DNA of 35,218 nt from Actinomycetota bacterium. GTDB taxonomy: Bacteria > Actinomycetota > Thermoleophilia > Gaiellales > Gaiellaceae. Positions 24,199-31,518 of this stretch are shown in pieces. Numbering within the stretch: the stretch's first letter is position 1; every line of letters begins with the position of its first letter. The translations under genes were made by a program, and so were the position numbers. The notes beneath the pieces are model-generated. The model searched no databases and was not told where the DNA came from. It worked only from the letters and a program-made list of their open reading frames with translations. Location of the stretch: positions 1 through 35,218 of the forward strand of contig JAIBJP010000002.1 of NCBI GenBank assembly GCA_020029625.1. Reading direction: 5' to 3'.

Positions 24199-25230
24199 GT
24201 GATTCCGCACGCCTTCGGGCAGAGCGAGCCGTGGTCGGTGGGGATCGAGGAGGAGCTCTTCGTGCTCGAGGCGGGCTCCCTGTCGCCCGCGCCGTTTCCT
24301 CCCGCGGAGCTTGACGGCGTTCGGCTCAAGCACGAGCTCTTCGCTTCGGTCGTCGAGCTCAATACCGCTGTGTGCGGCTCGGTCGCGGACGCGACGCGCG
24401 AGCTCGCTGGGCTCCGCACCGTCGCGAAAGAGCTGGCGGCCGACGCCGGACTGGTCCTGGCCGCTGGCGGGACGTGGCCGACGGCGTTTCCCGAGGAGCA
24501 GGCGATCACGGAGGACGAGGGCTTCCGCCGCTTCGTCGAGTACGCCGGGCCCTCGGCCCGGCGCCAGTACTGCTCCGGGTTGCACGTCCACGTCGGGGTG
24601 GCGAGCCCTGAGGCCTGCATGGGGGCTCTCGAGGCGGTGCTTCCGTGGCTGCCGCTCGTGCTCGCCGTCTCGGTGAACTCGCCGTACGTGGCCGGACGGG
24701 AGACCGGGCTCGCCTCCGCCCGGGCTGAGATTCTCTCCCTGCTGCCGCGCAGCGGGGCGCCGCCCGTCTTCGACTCCTACGCAGGGTGGGAGGCATTCGC
24801 GGAGCGGCTCCTCGCCCTCGGCCTCGCCGACGAGTACACGCGTATCTGGTGGGACGTCCGCCCTCACCCCCGCTTCGGGACGCTGGAGGTGCGGATGCCG
24901 GATCAGCCCACGCGCCTGGAGAACACGGCGGCTCTGGCTGGGCTCGTGCACGCGCTCGTTCGTTCGTCGGAGGCCGGCCCGGCCGCTGATCGTGGCGCCT
25001 ACGCCGAGAACCGCTGGGCTGCTTTCCGCTTCGGTCGCGAGGCGCGTCTCATCCACCCCGACGGGACGCGACTCGTCGCAGTGCCCGAGCTGCTCGACGA
25101 GCTCGCCGGGCGCGTCGGCGCCGCCGCCGTCGATCCCGTGCGGGAGCTCGACCAGGCGGGCGAGCAGCTACAGGTCGGGCGCGCCGAAGGTCTTGAATCG
25201 CTGTGCCGGCAGCTCGTCGCGCTTACGTAA
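24199..25230 (+). CDS. GCS2-family carboxylate-amine ligase (YbdK/glutamate-cysteine ligase type 2)
   Basis: A 343-residue ATP-dependent ligase of the glutamate-cysteine ligase type 2 family (PF04107). Seen: the N-terminal SVGIEEELFVLE, where the Glu cluster binds Mg-ATP, LHVHVGV, WWDVRPHPRFGTLEVRMPDQP, and NRWAAFRFG. Some members make gamma-glutamylcysteine; others (YbdK) have only weak activity of that kind. Placement beside a CxxC metal-binding protein and a SigR-like sigma factor supports a thiol-related role, but that is inference. The GTG start gives the family N-terminus. Confidence 0.92.
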   Translation: MIPHAFGQSEPWSVGIEEELFVLEAGSLSPAPFPPAELDGVRLKHELFASVVELNTAVCGSVADATRELAGLRTVAKELAADAGLVLAAGGTWPTAFPEEQAITEDEGFRRFVEYAGPSARRQYCSGLHVHVGVASPEACMGALEAVLPWLPLVLAVSVNSPYVAGRETGLASARAEILSLLPRSGAPPVFDSYAGWEAFAERLLALGLADEYTRIWWDVRPHPRFGTLEVRMPDQPTRLENTAALAGLVHALVRSSEAGPAADRGAYAENRWAAFRFGREARLIHPDGTRLVAVPELLDELAGRVGAAAVDPVRELDQAGEQLQVGRAEGLESLCRQLVALT

Positions 25231-25233
25231 CAT
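25228..25233 (+). promoter_or_regulatory. Putative -10 element (TAACAT) for the HMA-domain gene
   Basis: TAACAT overlaps the stop codon of the GCS2 gene and lies 7 nt before the ATG at 25241, the leaderless spacing. An AGGAG is also present but only 1-2 nt from the ATG, too close to work well as a Shine-Dalgarno. Confidence 0.45.
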
Positions 25234-25240
25234 CAGGAGC

Positions 25241-25453
25241 ATGGCGGTTCGTTCAGAGACGATTCGGGTCAGCGGCGTGCGCTGCGAACGGTGCGTCATG
25301 CGCCTCGGCGGCGCCCTGCAGAAGCTCGAGGGGATCGAGTCGGCGAACGCGAATCTCCTGGGAGAGGTCACGCTCGCCTGGGACGAGGAGCGTCTGCCGC
25401 GGGAGGAGATCGTCGCCGCGCTCGCGCGCGCAGGCTTCCAGACCGCTCCTTAG
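25241..25453 (+). CDS. Heavy-metal-associated (HMA) domain protein, CopZ-like
   Basis: A 70-residue ferredoxin-fold metal chaperone: beta strand ETIRVSGVRC, the metal motif GVRCERC (CxxC), helix VMRLGGALQKLEGI, strands SANANLLGEVTLAWD, and a last helix EIVAALARAGFQ. CopZ-like proteins carry Cu(I) in the cytosol; the usual GMxCxxC is GVRCERC here. No copper ATPase is adjacent. The track start at 24992 lies inside the GCS2 gene; ATG 25241 gives exactly one HMA domain. The following gene encodes a redox-type sigma factor. Confidence 0.88.
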   Translation: MAVRSETIRVSGVRCERCVMRLGGALQKLEGIESANANLLGEVTLAWDEERLPREEIVAALARAGFQTAP

Positions 25454-25454
25454 C

Positions 25455-25493
25455 GGGAATGAAGCGGGTGGCGGTGCCGTTGTGAGGTACGGT
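25455..25493 (+). promoter_or_regulatory. Sigma-factor gene promoters: SigR/SigH-type GGGAAT-N18-GTT plus TACGGT
   Basis: GGGAAT (25455-25460), 18 nt, then GTT (25479-25481, preceded by C), matches the known SigR/SigH consensus GGAAT-N18/19-GTT. It would start transcription near 25488, just before the sigma gene, so the sigma factor probably drives its own gene. A second element, TACGGT (25488-25493), lies 7 nt before GTG 25501 and fits the housekeeping leaderless pattern. Confidence 0.7.
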
Positions 25494-25500
25494 GCGGGCC

Positions 25501-26091
25501 GTGAGCGAGAGCAGCACGCCCGAGGCCGAGGCACGGCGCATCGCCGAGGAATCGCGCGACCGCGCTCGTTTCGAGGAGGAGGTTCTGGAATTGGCGGATC
25601 AGGTCTACCGGGTGGCCCGGCGGCTCGTCTCGACACGCGAGGAAGCCGAGGACCTGGTACAGGAGACCTACGCCCGGGCGTTCCGCAGCTGGCGCTCCTA
25701 CACCCCGGGAACGAACCTGCGCGCGTGGATCTTTCGCATCCTCACGAACCTCAACATTGATCGCGGTAGGCGCGAGCAGCGGGCGCCGGCGACGCAGCCG
25801 ATCGAGGAAGGCGACTACTTCCTCTACAACCGCCTCGAGGCCGATTCGGGGGCAGAAGACGAGGAGCGGATCGTCGAGCGCCTCTCCCAGGACGGGATCG
25901 TGGACGCGCTCTCCGCGGTGCCTCACGATTTCCGCGACGTGATCGTGCTCGTCGACATCGGCGACTTCACGTATCAGGACGCGGCCCAGATCCTCGACAT
26001 CCCGATCGGAACCGTGATGTCGCGACTCCACCGCGGCAGGCGTATCCTCAAGCAGCAGCTGGCGGAAGCGGCCGTCGGGGAGGAGGCGTGA
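25501..26091 (+). CDS. sigR: ECF sigma factor, SigR/SigH type
   Basis: A 196-residue sigma-70 ECF protein. Region 2 is VYRVARRLVSTREEAEDLVQETYARAFRSWRSYTPGTNLRAWIFRILTN; region 4 is FRDVIVLVDIGDFTYQDAAQILDIPIGTVMSRLHRGRRIL, with a short linker that includes the DYFLYN stretch typical of SigR/SigH. It is followed by a zinc-binding anti-sigma factor and preceded by a matching autoregulatory promoter, so a disulfide or heat stress role is likely. Start GTG 25501 follows TACGGT by 7 nt; GTG 25492 in the same frame is an alternative. Confidence 0.9.
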   Translation: MSESSTPEAEARRIAEESRDRARFEEEVLELADQVYRVARRLVSTREEAEDLVQETYARAFRSWRSYTPGTNLRAWIFRILTNLNIDRGRREQRAPATQPIEEGDYFLYNRLEADSGAEDEERIVERLSQDGIVDALSAVPHDFRDVIVLVDIGDFTYQDAAQILDIPIGTVMSRLHRGRRILKQQLAEAAVGEEA

Positions 26092-26321
26092 TGTTCGATC
26101 CCTGCGCGAGGTGCGAAGAGGTTCTCCAGCCCTTCCTCGACCGGGAGCTCTCGGACGCCGAGCACGAGCAGGCGGAGGCGCATCTCGACCAGTGCGCGTA
26201 CTGCAGAAGGCGCTATCGGTTCGAGGAGAAGCTGCGCATGTACGTTCGGCAGGCGTGCGCCGAGCAGATGCCGCCCGCTCTCAAGGCCAAGCTGGCGGCG
26301 CTCAGAACGCCCCTCTACTAG
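26091..26321 (+). CDS. rsrA: Zinc-binding anti-sigma factor, RsrA/RshA-like
   Basis: A 76-residue ZAS-family protein. The hallmark HX3CX2C is H31-LDQ-C35-AY-C38, with further Cys at C5, C8 and C56. The layout CEEVLQPFLDREL, ECxxC-type centre, then QACAEQMPPALKAKL mirrors Streptomyces RsrA, which releases SigR when its Cys are oxidised. It would bind the upstream sigma factor in the cytosol. ATG 26091 has AGGAGG 4 nt upstream and overlaps the sigma stop (TGATG); GTG 26088 is an alternative. It is shorter than RsrA (about 105 residues). Its stop shares CTAG with the convergent gene. Confidence 0.9.
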   Translation: MFDPCARCEEVLQPFLDRELSDAEHEQAEAHLDQCAYCRRRYRFEEKLRMYVRQACAEQMPPALKAKLAALRTPLY

Positions 26322-26992
26322 CTCCTTAGCTGCCCGACGATCACCATCAGGCGGAGAGGGTTGTCTCCGCCGGGGAGAGCCCGTGTGCCGAGGCCGAGCT
26401 CGGCCGCCAGGCGCTTGGCGATCGCCTCGCCGCCCGGCGGATAGTAGACGAGCGTGCGCTGGTAGTTCCTCTGCTTGGCGTTGGCGACGGTGCCCATCTT
26501 GTAGGCGAGGCCGGCAACCTGATTGGCCAGTCCCGCCGCGGCGTTCCCTCTGGCCGTCCCGTTGAAGACGTCCACCTGGATCTGCCACCGCGCGGGTAGG
26601 AGGACCGCTGCGGGTTGCGAGGGGGCCGAGGCAGCCGAGGCGGCCGAGGCCGACGGCGTCTCGGGGAAGAGCTGTGGCCAGGCGACGAACCACGCCATTG
26701 CAGTGCAGGTGAGTAGGAAAGCCAGCGCGGCGAGCGTGCGGCGCGGTGACCAGGGATCGAGTCGCGACGGCACGGGCAGGCCGGCGAGCCGGCGGGCTTC
26801 CCGCTCGTTGATGCCGAGCGACGCCGCGTAGACGAGCGCCGCAGCCAGCGCGTCGGCGTTCGAGCCGAAGCGGTAGATGCAGTTGTCCTCGAGGGACTTG
26901 ATCGCGTCCACGTCCATGTTCGCGCGCGCGGCGGCCTGCTCCAGCGTCAAGCGCCGGCTCAGGCGTGCGGCTCCGAAGGGAGAACTTCCCAC
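26318..26992 (-). CDS. RodZ-like HTH membrane protein with LytR C-terminal domain
   Basis: A 224-residue protein with three parts. Residues 1-70 form a RodZ/HTH_25-type helix-turn-helix (LSRRLTLEQAAARANMDVDAIKSLED); about 85-110 is one membrane helix (TLAALAFLLTCTAMAWFVAW); then an Ala/Ser linker (SASAASAASAPS); and about 130-224 resembles a LytR_C domain (IQVDVFNGTARGNAAAGLANQVAGL to LMVIVG). The cytosolic half may bind cell-shape proteins and the external half the cell wall. The HTH segment LEDNCIYRFGS is typical. The GTG start lies 6 bp after the MobA-like stop. Confidence 0.8.
   Translation of the reverse strand: MGSSPFGAARLSRRLTLEQAAARANMDVDAIKSLEDNCIYRFGSNADALAAALVYAASLGINEREARRLAGLPVPSRLDPWSPRRTLAALAFLLTCTAMAWFVAWPQLFPETPSASAASAASAPSQPAAVLLPARWQIQVDVFNGTARGNAAAGLANQVAGLAYKMGTVANAKQRNYQRTLVYYPPGGEAIAKRLAAELGLGTRALPGGDNPLRLMVIVGQLRS
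26625..26651. repeat. Three tandem 9-bp repeats (GCCGAGGCn)
   Basis: Three adjacent copies of GCCGAGGC plus one variable base. They encode the Ala-Ser-Ala linker of the RodZ-like protein on the - strand, and are best read as a coding repeat that may vary in copy number. Confidence 0.8.
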
Positions 26993-26998
26993 CGGCCG

Positions 26999-27526
26999 TC
27001 AGTGTTCGTCGAGCGGTTGTCCCAACCTGCCTATGTCATCGGCAGAGTCGACGTCTCCTGGAGTCCCAAGGTCATCGCAGGGGACGAGCGTGGCCGGAAG
27101 CCCTTTCATGCCCTCGTCCGGAATGCCCTCCCAGGCGGCTCGGGCGATCAAGACCGGGTGCCCGCGTTCGCCCGCGTAGCTGGCGGCGACGACGGGGCCC
27201 CCGCCCGCGCGCCAGGCCGTGAGCACCCGCCGCACGGCGTTAGGAGAGACGGTGGGGCCGTCCGCGAGGCAGACGACGGCCGCCTCCACGCCAGGACCGA
27301 GCGCGGCGAGGCCGCAGCGGAGAGATGCCCCCGGGCCACGCTCCCAGTCGGGGCACTCGACGACCTGCACCGAACCGGCGTCCAGGGGATAGGCGCCGGC
27401 GACGACCAAGACGTCGTCGACCGGGCTTTCCGAGAGCCGCCCGAGCACGTGTGGCAGGAGGAGCTCCTGCTTGGGAGCGCCGAAGCGGGTGGCCGCGCCC
27501 GCCGCGAGCACGACGGCCGCGATCAC
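26999..27526 (-). CDS. MobA/MocA-like nucleotidyltransferase
   Basis: A 175-residue protein with the NTP-transferase P-loop-like start VVLAAGAATRFGAPKQELL, the metal-binding site VVCLADGPTVSP, and the C-terminal VDSADDIGRLG (usually DIDTPEDL). This matches molybdenum cofactor cytidylyl- or guanylyltransferases, which join CTP or GTP to molybdopterin. It is slightly shorter than usual (about 190-200). No molybdoenzyme is nearby, so the target is unknown. The track start is a shadow; GTG 27526 overlaps the amidohydrolase stop (GTGA). Confidence 0.85.
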   Translation of the reverse strand: MIAAVVLAAGAATRFGAPKQELLLPHVLGRLSESPVDDVLVVAGAYPLDAGSVQVVECPDWERGPGASLRCGLAALGPGVEAAVVCLADGPTVSPNAVRRVLTAWRAGGGPVVAASYAGERGHPVLIARAAWEGIPDEGMKGLPATLVPCDDLGTPGDVDSADDIGRLGQPLDEH

Positions 27527-28674
27527 TCGGAGACGGTGACGGCGAGGATGTCGGCCAGGTGGATGAGCCGGAAGGTGAGGCGGCCGAGCTCGACGCGGTC
27601 CGACTCGGACTCCGTCTCGGGGAGCGTCCGCCACAGATCGCGTGCGCAGGCGAGCAGGTCGGCGATGCGCTCGCGCTCGTCCTCGAAGCCGTCGCGCTCG
27701 CGGCAGGCGTTCAGGGCCAGGCCGAGGACGCCGATCGTGTCGGTCTGCCTCGTCCAGAGGAGTGGGGTGGCCATCGCCAGGTAGTGGTGGATCCGGGCGA
27801 AAGTAATCGGCTGCTCGAGCGTACGGCGTCCGTTCGGTGACGTTGGCTCGAGCGGCGGCTCGCCGTTCGCTATTCGAGCGGCCGATCGGCCGAGCATGTC
27901 CCTCACCTGCTCCTCCGAGAGCCCGGAGAGCCTCGCGGTCCGCAGCGAGATGAAGAGGGAACCAGGCTGTTGGCCATAGGGGTAGTCGGAGGCATAGAGG
28001 ACCTGCTCGGGGGAGACCCTCTGGAACATGTCCAGGAGGTCGATCGGGCTCCACACCGAGGTGTCGAAGAACACGCCCGCGCGCCCGCCGAAGGCCTCCG
28101 AGAGGTCGGCGAGGTCGGCGATCCCGCCGTGCGCGATGATCAGCTGCGCCTCCGGGTAGGCGTCCACCAGGCGTTCAAGGTGGTCGGAGATCGGAGGAAG
28201 GCCGCGACCGCCATGGATGAGGATCGGAACGCGGCGCTCCGCGGCGAGTGCGAAGACGGGAGCCAGCCGCTCGTCGTTCAGGAGGAAGCCTTGAGACCTG
28301 GGGTGCAGCTTGATCCCACGCGCGCCGAGGTCGAGGCAGCGGGTCGCTTCCTCGATCGGCTCCTGCGCGAGATCGAGGCGGACGAAGGGGATCAACGCTC
28401 CGCCGGACCGCTCCGCGGCCGCAAGTGTGCGGTCGTTGGCCGCGCGGAAGGCGGGCTCGCGGTCTGGCTCGTCCATGCAGAACGCGAACGCCCGCCCGAC
28501 GCCGTAGCGCGCAAGGAAGGCCATGAGCTCGTCGTACGGCGCGACGAAACCGTCGATGTCGCGGCCCACGTGTACGTGGGCGTCGAAGAGCTCGGCGCCC
28601 TCCGGAATCACCCTCCGGAGCTCCTCGTCGTATCCGGAGAGAAGTCTCCGCGCGCGCTCGACGGCCTCTTCCAC
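27523..28674 (-). CDS. Amidohydrolase_2 family protein with C-terminal helical extension
   Basis: A 383-residue protein. The first 265 residues are a TIM-barrel metal-dependent hydrolase: FDAHVHVG (HxH), GIKLHPRSQGF, ILIHGGRG, IIAHGG and YASDYPYG with the metal-site Asp. The remaining 118 residues, after IANGEPP, look helical and rich in Leu, Arg and Glu (ITFARIHHYLAMATPLLW, RERIADLLACARDLWRTL) and match nothing I recognise. The GTG at 28674 has TAGATT 8 nt upstream. It heads a - strand run with the MobA-like and RodZ-like genes. Confidence 0.87.
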   Translation of the reverse strand: MEEAVERARRLLSGYDEELRRVIPEGAELFDAHVHVGRDIDGFVAPYDELMAFLARYGVGRAFAFCMDEPDREPAFRAANDRTLAAAERSGGALIPFVRLDLAQEPIEEATRCLDLGARGIKLHPRSQGFLLNDERLAPVFALAAERRVPILIHGGRGLPPISDHLERLVDAYPEAQLIIAHGGIADLADLSEAFGGRAGVFFDTSVWSPIDLLDMFQRVSPEQVLYASDYPYGQQPGSLFISLRTARLSGLSEEQVRDMLGRSAARIANGEPPLEPTSPNGRRTLEQPITFARIHHYLAMATPLLWTRQTDTIGVLGLALNACRERDGFEDERERIADLLACARDLWRTLPETESESDRVELGRLTFRLIHLADILAVTVSE

Positions 28675-28708
28675 GGCACCGGAATCTACAACGCTAGGAT
28701 GGGAAGCC
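28675..28708. promoter_or_regulatory. 34-bp divergent leaderless promoter region
   Basis: TAGATT on the - strand (+ coordinates 28683-28688) lies 8 nt before the GTG at 28674. TAGGAT on the + strand (28695-28700) lies 8 nt before the GTG at 28709. The two elements are 6 bp apart, so each -35 zone falls in the other transcript. No Shine-Dalgarno on either side. Confidence 0.55.
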
Positions 28709-29812
28709 GTGGGGGACCTCTTGATTTACGGGGACACCGTCCGGTCGCCCGAGCTTCGCCACGAGGTGCCCGTTCCGGTGCCGGACCCCTTTCTCTACGT
28801 CGAGCGGAACGGCTCGCGCTATGCCTTCGTGGGCTCGCTCGAGCTCCCGCGGATTCAGGAGCTGGACGGGCTTCAGGTAGTGCCACTCGACGAGCTCGGG
28901 ATCGACGAGCTTGTCGCACGGGGACTTGCCTCGGATGAGCTCGACCGCGAGCTGGTCCTGCGGGCGTGCCAGCGGGTCGGGGTAGACGAAGCGGTCGCGC
29001 CGCGCACCTTCCCGCTGTACGTGGCCGACCATCTGCGGGCGAACGGAGTCCACGTGCAGGCGCACGGCGAAGTCTTCGACACGCGCCGGCGGGTGAAGAC
29101 CGAGGAGGAGCGCGAGGGTATTCGCAGGGCCCAGCAGGCCGCCGAAGGGGCTATGGACTCGATTCGCGCGCGCCTGCGCAAAGGCGGCAAGGTCACGTGC
29201 GAGGACCTCCGCAGCGAGGCCATGCGGGTCTTCACTGAGGCGGGAATGATCCTCCCCGACATCGTGATCGTCTCGCACGGCGCCCAGACGGCCGTCGGTC
29301 ACGAGCCCGGGTACGGGGAAATCCAGCCGGGCGAGCCGATCGTCGTCGATCTCTACCCGCAGGATCCCGAGTCGGGCTGCTACACGGACATGACCCGGAC
29401 GTTCTGTCTGGGTGAGCCGGACGAGGAGCTTGTTCGCTACCACGGTCTCGTCCGGGAGGCGCTCGAGCGCGCCTACGAGGTGATCAAGCCGGGAGTCACA
29501 GGTGCGGAGGCGCATCGTGCAGTCTGCGAGTTCTTCCAGGAGCACGGCTTTCCGACTCAGCTGACGAAGACTCCGGGCCAGGTCCTCGACGAGGGCTTCT
29601 TCCATTCCCTCGGGCACGGCGTGGGCCTCGAAGTGCACGAGCAGCCGGGACTCGGCCGCAACGGAGTCGAGATCGTCGCGGGCGACGTTCTCGCCGTCGA
29701 GCCGGGTCTCTACCGCAAGGGGTTCGGCGGTTGCCGCCTGGAAGACACCGTCCTCGTCACCGAGTCCGGCACCGAGCGCTTTGGCGACTACCCGTACGAC
29801 CTGGCGCCCTAG
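28709..29812 (+). CDS. M24-family metallopeptidase (Xaa-Pro aminopeptidase type)
   Basis: A 367-residue pita-bread metallopeptidase. The catalytic half shows IVVDLYPQDPESGCYTDMTRTF (two metal Asp), HSLGHGVGLEVHEQP (His), VLAVEPGLYR (Glu) and GCRLEDTVLV (Glu). The N-terminal half is a creatinase-N-like domain. It removes N-terminal residues ahead of proline, or acts as a dipeptidase. The track start at 28523 lies inside the divergent gene; GTG 28709 after TAGGAT is chosen. It converges on the M16 gene across a 16-bp palindrome. Confidence 0.92.
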   Translation: MGDLLIYGDTVRSPELRHEVPVPVPDPFLYVERNGSRYAFVGSLELPRIQELDGLQVVPLDELGIDELVARGLASDELDRELVLRACQRVGVDEAVAPRTFPLYVADHLRANGVHVQAHGEVFDTRRRVKTEEEREGIRRAQQAAEGAMDSIRARLRKGGKVTCEDLRSEAMRVFTEAGMILPDIVIVSHGAQTAVGHEPGYGEIQPGEPIVVDLYPQDPESGCYTDMTRTFCLGEPDEELVRYHGLVREALERAYEVIKPGVTGAEAHRAVCEFFQEHGFPTQLTKTPGQVLDEGFFHSLGHGVGLEVHEQPGLGRNGVEIVAGDVLAVEPGLYRKGFGGCRLEDTVLVTESGTERFGDYPYDLAP

Positions 29813-29823
29813 CCGCGGCTAGG
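29808..29823. other. 16-bp perfect palindrome at a convergent gene junction
   Basis: CCTAGCCGCGGCTAGG contains the TAG stops of both the M24 gene (+) and the M16 gene (-). As RNA it folds into a 6-bp stem with a CGCG loop in both directions. It may act as a small bidirectional terminator, but no U-tract follows on either side. Confidence 0.5.
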
Positions 29824-31096
29824 CCGAAAAGGCGAGGAGCTTCTGGAAGCGGTCCGCGTCGTCGAACGGCCCGATGAGCGCGAAGTTCAGGCGATCCTCG
29901 CGGATGATGTCCTGGGCGACCCGCTGGATGTCCTCGATCGTGACCGCGTCGAGGCCGGTGAGCACCTCGTCCGGCTCACGGAGGGTTCCTTCGAGCACCT
30001 CGTTGCGGAGGCCGAAGAGGATCATCCCCTTCGGGTCCTCGAGGGAGAGCACGAGCCGTCCCTTGGCGAAATTTCGTGCTTTCTCCAGCTCGTCCGGCTC
30101 GATCGGTTCGCCCGCGATGCGGGCGAACTCCCCGACGACGGTTGACACGGCGTCGTCGATCCGCTGGATGTCCACGCCCCCTTGGGCGAAAAGCGTTCCG
30201 GCGTCCGTGTAGCCCTGCTGGTGCCCGTAGATGTAGTAGGCGAGGCCGCGGCGCTCGCGCACCTCCGTGAACAAGCGCGACGACATCCCGCCTCCGAGCA
30301 CCGTCGCGAGCAGGCCGAGGGCGTAGCGGTCGGGATGGACGATTGGATAGCTGTGCACGCCTACCCGGATATGCGCCTGGTCCGACTGCTTCGTGTGGAG
30401 CTTCACCTGCGGCGCCTGCTGATGCCACTCGGCCGGAGGCGGCTCGCCCGTCGCGCCGTTCTGCACGTCGCCGAGCAGCTCCTCGAGCTGGGGAATGAGG
30501 CCCTCGCCGAGATTTCCCGCCACTCCCGCCACGATGCGCGGCGCGCGGTACCACCGCTCCAGGTAGTCGATGAACGTCTCGCGCTTGGCGGCGCGCACTG
30601 TTTCCTTGCGCCCGATGATGTCCCAGCCGAGCGGCGTGTCGTCGTAAAGCAGCCCGTCATAGACCCCGTCCACGTAGTCGCGCGGAGTGTCGTAGTACAT
30701 GTTCATCTCCTCGACGATGACGCCCTTCTCCCGCTCGATCTCCTCTGGATCGAACTTGGAGTGGCGGAGCATGTCTACGAGGACATCGAGGGCGACGTCG
30801 CGATGCTCGGCCGCGCACTTGACGTAGTAGCCGGTGTACTCCTTGCCGGTGAAGGCGTTGAACTCGCCGCCGATCGAGTCGATCTCGCCCGCGATCTCGC
30901 GCGCGGTCGGCCTCTTCTCCGTCCCCTTGAAGAACATGTGCTCGGCGAAGTGGGCGATTCCGTTCGTGTCCTTGGTCTCGTAGCGGGAGCCCGCGGCGAG
31001 CATGACGAAGCACGCCACCGACTTCGCCTGCGGCATCGGGGCCGTCACGACGCGGAGGCCGTTCGCCAGCGTGGTCTTCTCGAAGGCGTTCGGCAT
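29819..31096 (-). CDS. M16-family zinc peptidase (processing-peptidase-like)
   Basis: A 425-residue pitrilysin-family protein. The inverted zinc motif HFAEH is at H49, E52, H53, with a downstream Glu in EREKGVIVEEMNMYYD. A second, non-catalytic M16 half includes GGGMSSRLFTEVRERRGLAYYIY. The length matches single-chain bacterial homologues of mitochondrial processing peptidase. It probably degrades short peptides or processes a precursor. Its ATG overlaps the thioesterase stop by one base (TGATG). Confidence 0.94.
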   Translation of the reverse strand: MPNAFEKTTLANGLRVVTAPMPQAKSVACFVMLAAGSRYETKDTNGIAHFAEHMFFKGTEKRPTAREIAGEIDSIGGEFNAFTGKEYTGYYVKCAAEHRDVALDVLVDMLRHSKFDPEEIEREKGVIVEEMNMYYDTPRDYVDGVYDGLLYDDTPLGWDIIGRKETVRAAKRETFIDYLERWYRAPRIVAGVAGNLGEGLIPQLEELLGDVQNGATGEPPPAEWHQQAPQVKLHTKQSDQAHIRVGVHSYPIVHPDRYALGLLATVLGGGMSSRLFTEVRERRGLAYYIYGHQQGYTDAGTLFAQGGVDIQRIDDAVSTVVGEFARIAGEPIEPDELEKARNFAKGRLVLSLEDPKGMILFGLRNEVLEGTLREPDEVLTGLDAVTIEDIQRVAQDIIREDRLNFALIGPFDDADRFQKLLAFSA

Positions 31097-31518
31097 CAGG
31101 CCGCCGCGAAGTCCTTGGCCTCGAGGCTCTGGATCCGCTCGCGCCAGAGATCCGGCACGGGCATGGTCGTGTCACCCCGGTAGTCGAAGGTCACGAGCGT
31201 CGTGGAGGCTACCGCCACCAGCCGCTCGTCCGGGCCGCGGACCTCATGGTCGAGGTCGAAGCTCTTCGTTCCGATGCGGGAGACCCGGGCGCCGATCTCG
31301 AGGACTTCGCCCAAAGAAGCCCGGCTGCGAAAGTCGATCCTCACTTTGGCCACGATCACGAGCAGGTCTTCGAGCGACTCGATACTCAGGACCTCGCGCA
31401 TGTACCCGATCCGCGCGTTTTCCAGATACGTGAGATAGACCGCGTTGTTGACGTGGCCGAACGCGTCGAGGTCGCCGAACGCGACCTCCTGCGAGTAGAC
31501 GTAACGGAACCCCTCCAT
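31096..31518 (-). CDS. Hotdog-fold acyl-CoA thioesterase (4HBT/YbgC type)
   Basis: A 140-residue single-hotdog protein with AFGDLDAFGHVNNAVYLTYLENAR, the family signature, followed by VAKVRIDFRSRASLGEVLEIGARVSRIG, the central strand region. It closely parallels the thioesterase at 5559, which suggests an in-genome duplication or recurrent recruitment. It heads a unit with the M16 peptidase. The ATG at 31518 lies 8 nt after TAACAT on the - strand with no Shine-Dalgarno. Confidence 0.9.
   Translation of the reverse strand: MEGFRYVYSQEVAFGDLDAFGHVNNAVYLTYLENARIGYMREVLSIESLEDLLVIVAKVRIDFRSRASLGEVLEIGARVSRIGTKSFDLDHEVRGPDERLVAVASTTLVTFDYRGDTTMPVPDLWRERIQSLEAKDFAAA

Noticed and set aside
26625-26651. 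Tandem 9-bp repeat as a mobile or CRISPR-like element
   Set aside because: Only three units with no spacers; fully explained by the Ala/Ser linker it encodes.
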